From Improbicoccus devescovinae (GTDB lineage: Bacteria; Bacillota; Clostridia; Oscillospirales; Acutalibacteraceae): a DNA stretch of 64,000 nucleotides. The first letter of the stretch is position 1, and every line of letters begins with the position of its first letter. A program made the translations under genes and the position numbers. Of the stretch, positions 10,104-19,019 are shown one piece after another. Location of the stretch: the NCBI GenBank assembly GCA_036245095.1, contig BSWA01000001.1, positions 434,001 through 498,000 on the forward strand, written 5' to 3'. Below the pieces are notes generated by a model, which was given only the letters and a program-made list of their open reading frames with translations, was not told the origin of the DNA and ran no database searches.

Positions 10104-13100
10104 TTATCTTATTCTTTGAAAAGTGTTTATTAAATTTAAAGTACCATAACCCCATAGGTCATCGGGGTATGTAATTCTTTCTTTATTTTGTGAACAGCCT
10201 AATAATAAATAAGATTGTAATTTTAATGTATTCATGGCGGCATCGTTGCCTTTTAGGATACCCCATTCCATTAGAAGAGCAGAAGCGCCTGTGGCAATAG
10301 CGGAAGCTACGCTGGTTCCTGTCATTGTCCCGGAACTGTTTGATGGATAAATTCCATTGACGTTTACACCCGGTGCTACAAATTCAGGACTTATTTTTTG
10401 AGCCGCTGAGGGGCCTCGTCCTGAAGATATATATATGCTGTTATCTTGGGAATTGTATGCTCCGACGCTTATGACGTTATTGGCTGTTGATGGGATTGTT
10501 ACTGTATCTTCAACGTCAGGATCAAAAAATACCGTGTTTCTGTTTATGAAATTTGATATCGGTAGCCATATGTTTATGTGACCATCAAGAATTAAGTCTC
10601 CGTATAATCTAAGAGTCCAAAGGCCGGGTGATGGTTTTTGAAATTTTATCATAATATTTTGGTTCCCGTTTTTGTCATCAGGGAATGCATATTGGATTTC
10701 TATTTTTGTGCTTTCTAATATGAAATTATAGCTTTGTGATTCGTTAACTGTAAATGTATTGCGTGGTGTGGTATTTCCTATTGGGGTTATTAACGAAAGT
10801 GATATTCTATCAGGCGCTATAGTCCAAAGAGTAATCGAAAAACCTTCTTCTTCGGATGAAACATTGAATTCTATGTCGAGAGATTGACCAGTGTCTGTAA
10901 TGTGGGCACCAAAATGTTTGGATGTGTTTCCTTCATTTCCTACGCTTGATAGTATGCCTATACCGTTTGTTAATGATAAATTTGAAAGATATGCCTCAAA
11001 AAATGATAAGCCATCGTGAGCTCCATAATTGCTTCCTAATGCTAGGTTTATAACACAGGGTTTTTTTAATTGAATGGATTTTCTGAATATATACTCGATG
11101 CCTGCTACTATATCTGTGGACTCATATGCTGAAACATTTTGTTTGTATATGCCGAAATAATCTCTTGCATTTTGTTTTGCTTCTTTGAGCTTGATAGCTA
11201 TTAAACTTGCATCGGGGGCTACACCTTCATAGCTGCCAGCAGTTGTTGTCCTCCCAGCCATGATAGAAGTCAGAAAAGTTCCATGGCCTGTGGGGTCTTT
11301 CATTGGCACGGAATCTGGATTAAAATTTTCTGTGTTTTGTGATTCTATAATTTCATTAATTTGGTCCTCTGTATATTCGGAACCATATGAAAAGCCCTCC
11401 GGATGGTTGCCTTCAATAGTTTGATCCCAAGCATATAAAAATTTTGTGTAATTATTTTCATATCTGAGATTCATGTTTAAAATATCTACACCTGTGTCTA
11501 TTATGCCTATAATTACTCCAGAGCCTTTTAAATCAAGATAATTTTGGTTTTTTACCGCCGTTATTCCAGAGGCTTCTAGTGCCTGGGAATCTTGAGTTAT
11601 GCCACATATTATCGATTCTTCAGAAAATATTTTTTTGCCTATGATATTTGCATAATAAATTTTTTTGTCTATCGGGATATGACATATAGCATAATCTCCT
11701 TGTAATAACAAAGAAATATAAATATCGTGATATATATCATTATATTGTTGAAGCAAAGCTTTAGTAGGCGTATCATATCTAATAATAAAATCACTGAAAT
11801 TATCGTCTAAAACTGGGTTTATATCTGATGAAGTTTCGGTCGGAGTAGTTGATTCAATAGGTTCTTGGCTGAGACTTGTAGGCTCATCAGGACTTTGCGT
11901 AGGAATAGATGGGCTAATTAAATTTTCATAGTAAATTGCACTGTAAAGCGCGGAGTTATCATAAATTGTATATTTATTAGCCAAATTTAAAGATTCGCGT
12001 AGACACAATGTTCCATAGCCCCACATGGGATTAGGATATGTTAGATTATTTTGGCGAGTAGCGCCTAATTTCAAAAAAGCTTTAAGTCTTTGGCCATACA
12101 TGTATATATCATTTTTTTTGACTATACCCCATTCGAGAAGTAAAGCGCAGGCCCCAGTTACATGTGGCGCCGCGAAACTAGTGCCACTTAAAGATGTATA
12201 ATTTCCGCCAGGCGAAGGCACTGTTACAGACACTGCTGGAGCTACAAGATCAGGTTTTATATTTCTAGAATTAGAATCACCTCGGCCTGAGAAATCGGTC
12301 ATGCCTCCGCTATAAGAATCATAGCCGCCTACAGATATTACTTTTTCAGCCGTCGATGGTATTGTTAAAGTTAAATTAGGATTAGAATCCAAAAATCTAG
12401 TATCTGTTCCAGAGATTTCTGTTACCGGTAGCCATATATGAAAATTTCCGTTTATAACATTTATGCCTTCGACCCGAATCGTCCAAATATCATCGGGAAT
12501 TACTCCGCCGGCGAGGCCTTTGAAAACAAACGAGATATTTTGTTCATCATAATAGGGTGATGGTTGTGCTACATTTACAATAATTTCTACGTTACTTAAA
12601 TATATTGCATGTACAGACTGGTTTAAATTTATTTTGGAACTTAGCTCCCCTGATGAATTCATAACTTGAAACGATAATACATCAGTAAAGCTTTTACTAA
12701 GAGATAAAACTATGTTTGTAAGCCCTGGTTTTATAATAAACGAAGCATCATCAATTGACCCAGTAACGACATTACCAGCAAAATGATGCCTTGCGATTCC
12801 CTCATTCCCAGAAGCGACAACTATGCATGTCTTCCAGACATCTGCCATACTGTTTAAATACTGATCAAACAAAGTTGAACCATCGTGAGAACCCTGATTA
12901 TTACCATAACTAATATTTATTGCCAAAGGCATATTCAATTCTATAGCTTTATCTATCGCATATTTAACTCCGCGCATTAAATTTGCAGTACTAGTAAAAA
13001 ATGTAGTTTTATTTCCAGCGAGTTTTACTATTAAAAGAGATGCCTCAGGCGCAGCGCCTAAATTTTGTCCACTAGAAGCACGACCATTACCTGCAGCGAC

Positions 13101-13613
13101 ACCAGCTACCGCGGTCCCATGACCATTTAAATCACTATGATTTATAATCCCGTTATTATTTAAAGAATCATTAATTTGCTGTTTGGAATATTCAGTCCCG
13201 AAAGAAAAATTTTTTGGAGGAGATCCGGTGGTATCATCTTGATCCCAAATATTTACAATTCTAGTATTTCCGTCAGAATCAATAAAATCCGGATGAGTAC
13301 AATCTATACCGGAATCAAGCACAGCGATTAAAACGCCGTTGCCTCGTAAGTCAAAGCCTGGGCTCATGTGAACATCTTCTACACATACGTTTGACATCGT
13401 ATTTGATGTTCCTAGGGAAATTCTAGATGAATATTCAATATATTCAATTTCTGGATAACTTTTAAGCCTAACTAATACGTCAGGAGGTAAGACAACAATT
13501 GCATAATTTGGGCTTAATATATCCACAGTAATATTTAATTCATTCGCTAATTCGGTAATATTCCCATTATATTTTACAATTATTTCTACGTTATTTGATT
13601 CGCTTTCAGCCAT
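10104..13613 (-). CDS. Tandem subtilisin-like (S8) protease, Csp/CspBA type
   Basis: A single 1169-residue chain with two S8 subtilase units joined by a Pro/Thr/Ser-rich linker (about 570-615). The first unit has a prodomain-like start (1-80) and catalytic Asp in AVLDSGID (D100), His in GHGTAVAG (H164) and Ser in GTSFAAPH (near 477). The second has Asp in IIDTGVD (near 702), His in GHGTFL (near 774) and Ser in GTSVAS (near 1096). Each oxyanion Asn (NEG) is present, and each unit carries the inserted jelly-roll segment typical of clostridial Csp proteases. No signal peptide is visible. In clostridia Csp proteins control cortex lytic enzymes during germination; in C. difficile CspBA one half is a pseudoprotease, whereas here both triads look complete. 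Confidence 0.85.
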   Translation of the reverse strand: MAESESNNVEIIVKYNGNITELANELNITVDILSPNYAIVVLPPDVLVRLKSYPEIEYIEYSSRISLGTSNTMSNVCVEDVHMSPGFDLRGNGVLIAVLDSGIDCTHPDFIDSDGNTRIVNIWDQDDTTGSPPKNFSFGTEYSKQQINDSLNNNGIINHSDLNGHGTAVAGVAAGNGRASSGQNLGAAPEASLLIVKLAGNKTTFFTSTANLMRGVKYAIDKAIELNMPLAINISYGNNQGSHDGSTLFDQYLNSMADVWKTCIVVASGNEGIARHHFAGNVVTGSIDDASFIIKPGLTNIVLSLSKSFTDVLSFQVMNSSGELSSKINLNQSVHAIYLSNVEIIVNVAQPSPYYDEQNISFVFKGLAGGVIPDDIWTIRVEGINVINGNFHIWLPVTEISGTDTRFLDSNPNLTLTIPSTAEKVISVGGYDSYSGGMTDFSGRGDSNSRNIKPDLVAPAVSVTVPSPGGNYTSLSGTSFAAPHVTGACALLLEWGIVKKNDIYMYGQRLKAFLKLGATRQNNLTYPNPMWGYGTLCLRESLNLANKYTIYDNSALYSAIYYENLISPSIPTQSPDEPTSLSQEPIESTTPTETSSDINPVLDDNFSDFIIRYDTPTKALLQQYNDIYHDIYISLLLQGDYAICHIPIDKKIYYANIIGKKIFSEESIICGITQDSQALEASGITAVKNQNYLDLKGSGVIIGIIDTGVDILNMNLRYENNYTKFLYAWDQTIEGNHPEGFSYGSEYTEDQINEIIESQNTENFNPDSVPMKDPTGHGTFLTSIMAGRTTTAGSYEGVAPDASLIAIKLKEAKQNARDYFGIYKQNVSAYESTDIVAGIEYIFRKSIQLKKPCVINLALGSNYGAHDGLSFFEAYLSNLSLTNGIGILSSVGNEGNTSKHFGAHITDTGQSLDIEFNVSSEEEGFSITLWTIAPDRISLSLITPIGNTTPRNTFTVNESQSYNFILESTKIEIQYAFPDDKNGNQNIMIKFQKPSPGLWTLRLYGDLILDGHINIWLPISNFINRNTVFFDPDVEDTVTIPSTANNVISVGAYNSQDNSIYISSGRGPSAAQKISPEFVAPGVNVNGIYPSNSSGTMTGTSVASAIATGASALLMEWGILKGNDAAMNTLKLQSYLLLGCSQNKERITYPDDLWGYGTLNLINTFQRIR

Positions 13614-13653
13614 AGATCCTCCAGATATATTACTAATATATTTTAATTAATAT

Positions 13654-14331
13654 TTATTTAATAATAACTTTAATATTATCGGGTTCGAAATTAGTTAAGC
13701 CTTGAACCACGTCTATAATCTGTTCCACCAAATTTTCTAAATTATTTGATTCTTTAGGAGTCACAATAACAAAACAACTATTGCCAGAAATCGTAACTAA
13801 GCATTTGCCATCGAATTTTCCCAAGACTATGTTTTCAATATTTGCTTGCTGCTGAGTAATAGAAGTTATTTTTTTAATTTGCTTATTAATTTGTTTTGCA
13901 AGTTGTTCTTTTTGATCATCATGATCATTTTTAATATCTTTCAATTTATCGGTCATATTTTTCAAAATCACCAAATTTTGGTCATAGATTTGTTTTCTAT
14001 TGGTTTCAGCGGTGGTATAAAATTTTAGTTTTTCGTTTTCCTCTTTATCTTCTGTATGATTATGTGAATTTTTTTCATCATTACTAGTATTATTTTGTGG
14101 ATTTTGTACATCAGGAGCAACATTAGAATTCACATATCTAGCTTCGCCTAAATTTTCTTTACTAATAATTTTTTTGATAATTCCTTTATCAGTAAATTTA
14201 TTAGAACTAAGAACCTCGGTAGTCGTTAAATTTTTATTTGGATTAAGCTGCCAATTCAAAAATACCGCGATTCCTAATGACATAATTAAAGATGCTAAAA
14301 CTACTTGTTTTCTATGAAACCTCATAACCAA
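13654..14331 (-). CDS. spoIIIAH: SpoIIIAH-like protein
   Basis: SpoIIIAH is a forespore-facing channel protein that pairs with SpoIIQ during engulfment. This 225-residue protein starts FHRKQVVLA, followed by one membrane helix (about 8-26). It continues with GEARYVN, a Glu/Asn-rich spacer, and a C-terminal ring-building domain with IVLGKFDGKCLVTI and a final FEPDNIKVII. These match the SpoIIIAH layout. The other spoIIIA genes are not in this window. It ends 40 bases upstream of the Csp-like protease start, so the two may share a transcript. The assignment rests on pattern similarity. Confidence 0.75.
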   Translation of the reverse strand: MVMRFHRKQVVLASLIMSLGIAVFLNWQLNPNKNLTTTEVLSSNKFTDKGIIKKIISKENLGEARYVNSNVAPDVQNPQNNTSNDEKNSHNHTEDKEENEKLKFYTTAETNRKQIYDQNLVILKNMTDKLKDIKNDHDDQKEQLAKQINKQIKKITSITQQQANIENIVLGKFDGKCLVTISGNSCFVIVTPKESNNLENLVEQIIDVVQGLTNFEPDNIKVIIK

Positions 14332-14630
14332 TTTAATTCCCCCATAATTAACAAAAAATATAAACAGTTAATTCTATGATGAGAAAAAAAAATTATTCTT
14401 ATGAAAATAGTTTGTATGAGTTTTTAAGGCTTCTTTGCAAATCATGATTAATATCATTTTATTGGCAAAAATCAACAAAAAATGTTTTATAATTTTGAGT
14501 TAATTGTGAAAATTTAATATTAATTTATATAAAAATTAATGTAAAATTAATTGAAAACTATTATGTTTTTTAATAGACTTTTATTGCTCTGTTGTTATTG
14601 TTTGTATTTTTATATGAGGGAGTTGTCAAT
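14332..14630. other. AT-rich region between divergent genes
   Basis: Upstream region of both the SpoIIIAH-like gene (-) and the injection-system gene run (+). It is AT-rich, with no open frame or RNA gene. I could not single out a convincing promoter. The GAGGG ribosome binding site for the + strand gene lies at 14616-14620. Confidence 0.5.
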
Positions 14631-15562
14631 ATGAAAAAATTAATGAAAAACAAAAAAAAAATGATAAAAAACGTGAAGCTCCAGATTCCTTGGATGATTA
14701 CTTTATTCGGGAGTTAGATTTCAAAAAGCCAGGAATCGATTTGTCCGATGAAAGTGAAAAAATGAAAAATAGCTTTTTTAAAAGAAAAAAAAAATTGCAT
14801 GAATTTGTTCCTTCTAAAGAGAAAAAACATAGTAAACTTTCAGATAGACTTGGGTATTTTAAAAGCAAATTTGGTGTGATTTCTGTCGGATATGATAAAT
14901 TAAAACAAACTGAATTTGGGTTTACAATCTTGTCTAAAAACTCAAAGTTAAATAAGAAAAATTTGGTTGAAAAAGGTTTCCAAGATGATCATAATTACTT
15001 GGGTAGGAATTTTGAATCTAAAAACGAAAAAAACATAAAATATAATAATTCTAGTTTTATTTATGATGCAAAAAGTGGCCAAATTAGAGAGATAAATGAA
15101 AATAAGTCGGACAATAAATTGAATACTAATTATAACGTATTGTATGATAATGATGAAGATAATAAAACTATAGAAGATATTAAAAAATTAAGAACATCAG
15201 GCGTTGAAAGAAGTTCTGAAGTCGAAAGTGCTATCAGTGATCTTAGGGTTGTGCAAAAAGAAAAACAAAATGATAATTTAGATTTTTATAAGCAAATAAA
15301 GAAATTCGTTGAGTTATTTTTGAAACATAAATTAAAAAAATTTGAAGACTCTGATGAAATTAAAAAATCTAAAAATCGTATTATTGGTGTGCCTGGAGGG
15401 CATGATATAATTTGGATCTTGAAAAAAAGATTAGAAGAAATTTTAAAATCAGGGGAGCTAGATTGTGCTAAAACCGCTCTCGAAGTTTTAGAAAGTTATA
15501 ATTTGAGTTCTTATGATAAAGATTTTATTTTGAATTATTTCAAAAAATTGATAAATTTATGA
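14631..15562 (+). CDS. Unknown protein upstream of sheath gene; A10 frameshift near start
   Basis: I do not recognise this highly charged, Lys/Glu/Asp/Asn-rich protein of about 310 residues. The best start is ATG 14631, with GAGGGAG 10 bases upstream, but that frame closes after 27 codons. The main frame (open 14618-15562) has no ATG, GTG or TTG before TTG 14690. The two frames join if one extra A is read in the A10 tract at 14652-14661, giving a continuous basic N-terminus that leads into REAPDSLDDYF. Transcriptional slippage, a -1 ribosomal slip or a recent mutation could explain it. The C-terminal third (IIWILKKRLEEIL onwards) is helical. It is probably co-transcribed with the sheath gene 71 bases downstream. 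Confidence 0.65.
14652..14661 (+). promoter_or_regulatory. A10 slippage site
   Basis: Ten consecutive A bases lie at the point where the ribosome-bound frame (ATG 14631) and the long coding frame can be joined by adding one A. Runs of nine or more A are known substrates for polymerase slippage in AT-rich symbiont genomes. The recoding itself is inferred. Confidence 0.45.
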
Positions 15563-15609
15563 TTTTTTTTGGTTAATATATATAAATACTCTACGGAGAA
15601 AGGAGTTGA

Positions 15610-15624
15610 ATGGTTCTTTTTTGA
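15610..15624 (+). CDS. Four-codon leader ORF ahead of the sheath gene
   Basis: ATG 15610 is preceded by AAGGAG at 15600-15605, the strongest ribosome binding site in this interval. It encodes only MVLF before TGA at 15622. It is in frame with the sheath gene, whose ATG follows nine bases after the stop. The sheath ATG has no good ribosome binding site of its own, so translation may depend on reinitiation or stop readthrough. Confidence 0.4.
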   Translation: MVLF

Positions 15625-15633
15625 GCCGAAATT

Positions 15634-17361
15634 ATGCCAGAATATTTATCACCAGGTGTTTATGTCGAAGAATTTGATAGCGGACCTACTCCCATGCAAG
15701 GGGCCAGTACTAATATCGCGGGATTTGTTGGAGTTGCAGAAAAGGGGCCTACTATAGGGTCGCCTGAATTAATTATAAGCGCTGCGGATTTTACTAGAAA
15801 ATTTGGCGGATATTTACAAAGAAATGAATTCGGAGATTATCGGTTTTTAGCTCATGCGATTAATCATTTTTTTGCAAATGGAGGTTCAAAAGCTTTTGTT
15901 ATTAGAGTTGCACCTAATGATGCGCAAGTTGCAAAGTCAGCGTCTGCAAATGGCGATATTTTAGCTATTGAAGCCTCTAGTAGTGGAGCGTGGGGGAACG
16001 GAATTACTGTTAGCTTTTCTAAGAATAATAATAGTAAAACTCAAATAATAAAAGATTTGGGTGAAGGCAAATATAAATTAAAAAATGGCGCTGGATTTAT
16101 TAAAGGCGATGTGATTTCTCTCGAAGGCGAAGGTGACCCGCAGTATTCTGTCGTTACAAATGTGGCTCAGGGTGTAGTTACAGTAAGTACTCCGTTCACT
16201 GGGACAGTAGTAGATGATACTTTGATTCCTAAAGTTTTGGTTAAAACAAATGAAATTAATGTAATTATAGAATGTGGTGATATAACCGAAAAATATGAAA
16301 ATGTTTCGTTTAATATATCTTCGCCTGATTATATAGATAAAAAACTTTCAAAATCAGACTTGGTTTCTATACAAGCGAAGCCGCCACAAGAATCGAAAAG
16401 TCCGTTCGATGTGATTAAAACTGCGTTTGGGGCCGAAACCACAGAAGAAGAGGAAATTAAAGTTACGTTGACCGGAGGTGCTAATGGCACGGCAACTAAT
16501 TTGAATGATGGTGATTTTATCGGTAAAGATGATGGCCCTGGATCTCGTACTGGTATTCAGGCTTTTTTAGATATCCCAAATGTTAGTATCATGGCTATTC
16601 CTGGGATTACAAGTCCGAATGTACAATTAGCTCTTGTGTCGCATTGTGAACGGTTGGCATCTAGATTTGCTGTCTTAGATATGCCTCTTGATGCGAAAAC
16701 GCCTGCGGATGTTATGAAACATCGCGATATTGTAGACAGTGATTACTGTGCTATGTATCATCCTTGGTTAAAAGTTTATGATCCGTTAGATAAAAAAGAT
16801 ATATATATTCCACCGTCAGGATCTGTAATTGGAATATATGCTAGAAGTGATAATTCTAGAGGAGTTCATAAAGCGCCCGCAAATGAAGTTGTGTCGAATT
16901 GTACAGGCCTTTCGGTTTATTATCAAAGCGCTGAACAAGATTTTTTGAATCCTAAGGGCATAAATGCTATCAGGAAATTCCCAGGGGCTGGTATCAGAGT
17001 TTGGGGCGCAAGAACTGCATCTTCTAAACCACTTTGGAGATATGTTAACGTTCGTAGATTATTTATTTATCTTGAAGAATCGATTAAAGCTAATACAAAT
17101 TGGGTTGTATTTGAACCTAATGATACGCGTCTCTGGAGCCGAGTCCAAAATACGATTGAAACATTTTTAGCAGGAGTATATACGTCAGGAGCGTTAGTAG
17201 GCAACTCTGCTGATGAAGCGTTTTTTGTTGACATCGGCCCGAATACGATGACAAAAGATGATATAGACAACGGTAGACTTATATGCCTAATAGGTGTTGC
17301 GCCAGTAAAGCCCGCAGAATTCGTCATATTTAGAATAACACAAAAGACAGGGGGAGAATAA
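15634..17361 (+). CDS. Contractile tail sheath protein
   Basis: A 575-residue subunit of the contractile sheath that drives a phage tail or injection-system tube through a membrane. The N-terminus is diagnostic: MPEYLSPGVYVEE, then GFVGVAEKGP. The C-terminal part holds RFAVLDMP, then NVRRLFIYLEESI, WVVFEPND, and PAEFVIFRI. The central insertion (about 100-270) is variable, as in the family. The tube gene follows 50 bases downstream. No capsid, portal or terminase gene is in this window, so an extracellular or membrane-anchored contractile injection system is at least as likely as a prophage; baseplate and AAA+ genes must lie elsewhere. Confidence 0.92.
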   Translation: MPEYLSPGVYVEEFDSGPTPMQGASTNIAGFVGVAEKGPTIGSPELIISAADFTRKFGGYLQRNEFGDYRFLAHAINHFFANGGSKAFVIRVAPNDAQVAKSASANGDILAIEASSSGAWGNGITVSFSKNNNSKTQIIKDLGEGKYKLKNGAGFIKGDVISLEGEGDPQYSVVTNVAQGVVTVSTPFTGTVVDDTLIPKVLVKTNEINVIIECGDITEKYENVSFNISSPDYIDKKLSKSDLVSIQAKPPQESKSPFDVIKTAFGAETTEEEEIKVTLTGGANGTATNLNDGDFIGKDDGPGSRTGIQAFLDIPNVSIMAIPGITSPNVQLALVSHCERLASRFAVLDMPLDAKTPADVMKHRDIVDSDYCAMYHPWLKVYDPLDKKDIYIPPSGSVIGIYARSDNSRGVHKAPANEVVSNCTGLSVYYQSAEQDFLNPKGINAIRKFPGAGIRVWGARTASSKPLWRYVNVRRLFIYLEESIKANTNWVVFEPNDTRLWSRVQNTIETFLAGVYTSGALVGNSADEAFFVDIGPNTMTKDDIDNGRLICLIGVAPVKPAEFVIFRITQKTGGE

Positions 17362-17411
17362 ATGAGATTTTTTTAAAAAATAGCAAATAAATAATTAGGA
17401 GATGAGAGACA

Positions 17412-17927
17412 GTGGCTGATCCAAATTCAACTAAACAAGACCTATCAACCGCCGGGACATTATCAACTATAGCAATTGCTACCAACGCATTAGCCTCCCC
17501 GATTCGTGGATTTCGATTTACTGTAGAGTTTGCCGGATTAGGAACAGCATCATTTAAAACCGTGGAGGGTTTTGGTATAGAAGTTGCTAGCACCGAATAC
17601 AGAGAAGGAGCATTTGGCCGCTTAACTATGCGGAAACTTCCCGGCCTAGTTACGTTTAATGAAATAAACTTAACAAAAGGTTTATATTCAGAAATGCATT
17701 TATACAATTTTTTTACTTCATATTTAGAAGGCTCCAATCTGACCCCTGTTGATGGCGTTATTCGAACCTTCGACAATGCAGCTACTGTAACTGCTAGCTG
17801 GACAGTCCTTCAGGCCTGGCCTAGTCGCTATGAGCCCGGCAGTTTAGCGGCGGATAGCTCTGAAGTTTTAATCGAAACTCTTGTTTTACAAAACGAAGGT
17901 GTTTTCCGAGATAATCCACCGAGATAA
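17412..17927 (+). CDS. Tail tube protein (gp19-like)
   Basis: A 171-residue protein that polymerises into the inner tube. It has the gp19/Hcp-like pattern: RGFRFTVEFAGLG, FKTVEGFGIEV, YREGAFGRLTMRKLPG, then LVLQNEG near the end. It starts at GTG 17412 with AGGAG at 17397-17401. It directly follows the sheath gene, the normal pairing in contractile systems. The two genes are more GC-balanced than the gene before them. The cluster is cut short 12 bases later by a MITE-like element. Confidence 0.88.
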   Translation: MADPNSTKQDLSTAGTLSTIAIATNALASPIRGFRFTVEFAGLGTASFKTVEGFGIEVASTEYREGAFGRLTMRKLPGLVTFNEINLTKGLYSEMHLYNFFTSYLEGSNLTPVDGVIRTFDNAATVTASWTVLQAWPSRYEPGSLAADSSEVLIETLVLQNEGVFRDNPPR

Positions 17928-17939
17928 ATTTTAACAATT

Positions 17940-18084
17940 AGACCTGTCCTAAAACTGAATTATTTTTGTGAATTTCGACAAAAAACGAGCACAAAAACGT
18001 GGAGCATACTGGTTGTATGTGAGTAATTTTGAGCCCCGAATTAACGATGAAATTTGCAAAAATAGTCAGTTTTAGGACAGGTCT
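17940..18084. mobile_element. MITE-like element, copy 1
   Basis: A 145-base non-coding element with near-perfect terminal inverted repeats: GACCTGTCCTAAAACTGA at the left and its complement ending GTTTTAGGACAGGTC at the right. Related copies lie at 25362-25481 and 58469-58612. The ends at copy 3 are flanked by TA on both sides, which suggests TA target duplication; here the flanks are TA and TC. It has no transposase. Confidence 0.8.
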
Positions 18085-18287
18085 CATGTACTTATATACG
18101 ACACATATATCAACATAGATAATATAAGTCTTGCTTTTTACGAGGTATTTTAAGATTATTTCTCTCGTGTGGTTGGAATATGTTATTGCTTAATTTATAT
18201 TACATATTGTTTTAAACTGAGTAGCTTATATATCTTAATTTTGAAAGAGGTCTATTATATATTTTTTAGAAATACCTGAAAAAAATA

Positions 18288-18316
18288 TTGACAATATTAA
18301 ATTACAAGCCTATAAT
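18288..18316 (+). promoter_or_regulatory. Consensus sigma-A promoter for pduL
   Basis: Perfect TTGACA (18288-18293) and perfect TATAAT (18311-18316) with an ideal 17-base spacer. It lies about 55 bases before the pduL start and after the MITE-like element. Confidence 0.8.
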
Positions 18317-18372
18317 AATTTTTAATTGGTTTTGTATTTTTTTATTTTGGAGCGCCAGGAGTTGAATGTTTA

Positions 18373-18948
18373 TTGGAAATCCAAGTCGAAGTGTCAGCTC
18401 GACATGTGCATCTTAGTTGTAGGGCTGTAGAGTCGATTTTTGGGAAAGAATTTGATCTCAATTCAAGTAAAAAACGGGACCTTTCTCAGCCGAATCAGTT
18501 TTTGTTGAATGAACGTGTGAGTATATGTTGCGGCAATAAAATTATAAACAATGTGGCTGTGTTGGGCCCTGTGCGCGATTTGTGTCAGGTCGAAATTACT
18601 CTTACTGATGGTCGGTATCTTAATGCCGAAGTGCCAATCCGAGAATCTGGTGATTTGAAAGATACCCCGGGGTGTAGATTAATAGGACCTCGTGGGTCTA
18701 TAACATTAGATAGTGGGTTGATAGTATCTCACAGGCATGTGCATCTTGATCCAGGTAAGGCGGATAGATGTAATTATAAAGATAAAGAACAGTGTTATCT
18801 TAGAATACAAAGCGAATACAGATCCCTAGTTTTTGATAATGTTATAATCAGAGTATGCGATGATTTTGTTCCAGCGGCGCATATTGATACCGATGAAGCT
18901 AATGCCGCAGGAATTATCGGAACATGTGAGGGGGAAATATTTAAATAA
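18373..18948 (+). CDS. pduL: Phosphate propanoyltransferase / phosphotransacetylase PduL
   Basis: PduL swaps CoA for phosphate on acetyl- or propionyl-CoA, linking to ATP-yielding acetate kinase. It has two PduL domains with the paired zinc-binding motifs ARHVHL (residues 9-14) and HRHVHL (near 118), plus RESGDLKDTPG between them. At 191 residues it has the usual length. The start is TTG 18373, with AGGAG at 18357-18361; a nearby ATG (18366) is out of frame. No microcompartment shell genes are nearby, so a housekeeping fermentation role is likely. Confidence 0.9.
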   Translation: MEIQVEVSARHVHLSCRAVESIFGKEFDLNSSKKRDLSQPNQFLLNERVSICCGNKIINNVAVLGPVRDLCQVEITLTDGRYLNAEVPIRESGDLKDTPGCRLIGPRGSITLDSGLIVSHRHVHLDPGKADRCNYKDKEQCYLRIQSEYRSLVFDNVIIRVCDDFVPAAHIDTDEANAAGIIGTCEGEIFK

Positions 18949-18950
18949 AT

Positions 18951-18978
18951 TTGCATTGGTAAAAATATGTGTTATAAT
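18951..18978 (+). promoter_or_regulatory. Promoter for pcrA
   Basis: TTGCAT (18951-18956) and TATAAT (18973-18978) with a 16-base spacer, 41 bases before the pcrA start codon. Confidence 0.55.
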
Positions 18979-19019
18979 TCGTAAAGAAGATTATAAAATA
19001 AATTAGGTGGTGTTTGTAG

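Noticed and set aside
15569..15757. Alternative 62-codon frame overlapping the sheath start.
   Set aside because: It lies in another frame of the sheath gene and has no family pattern.
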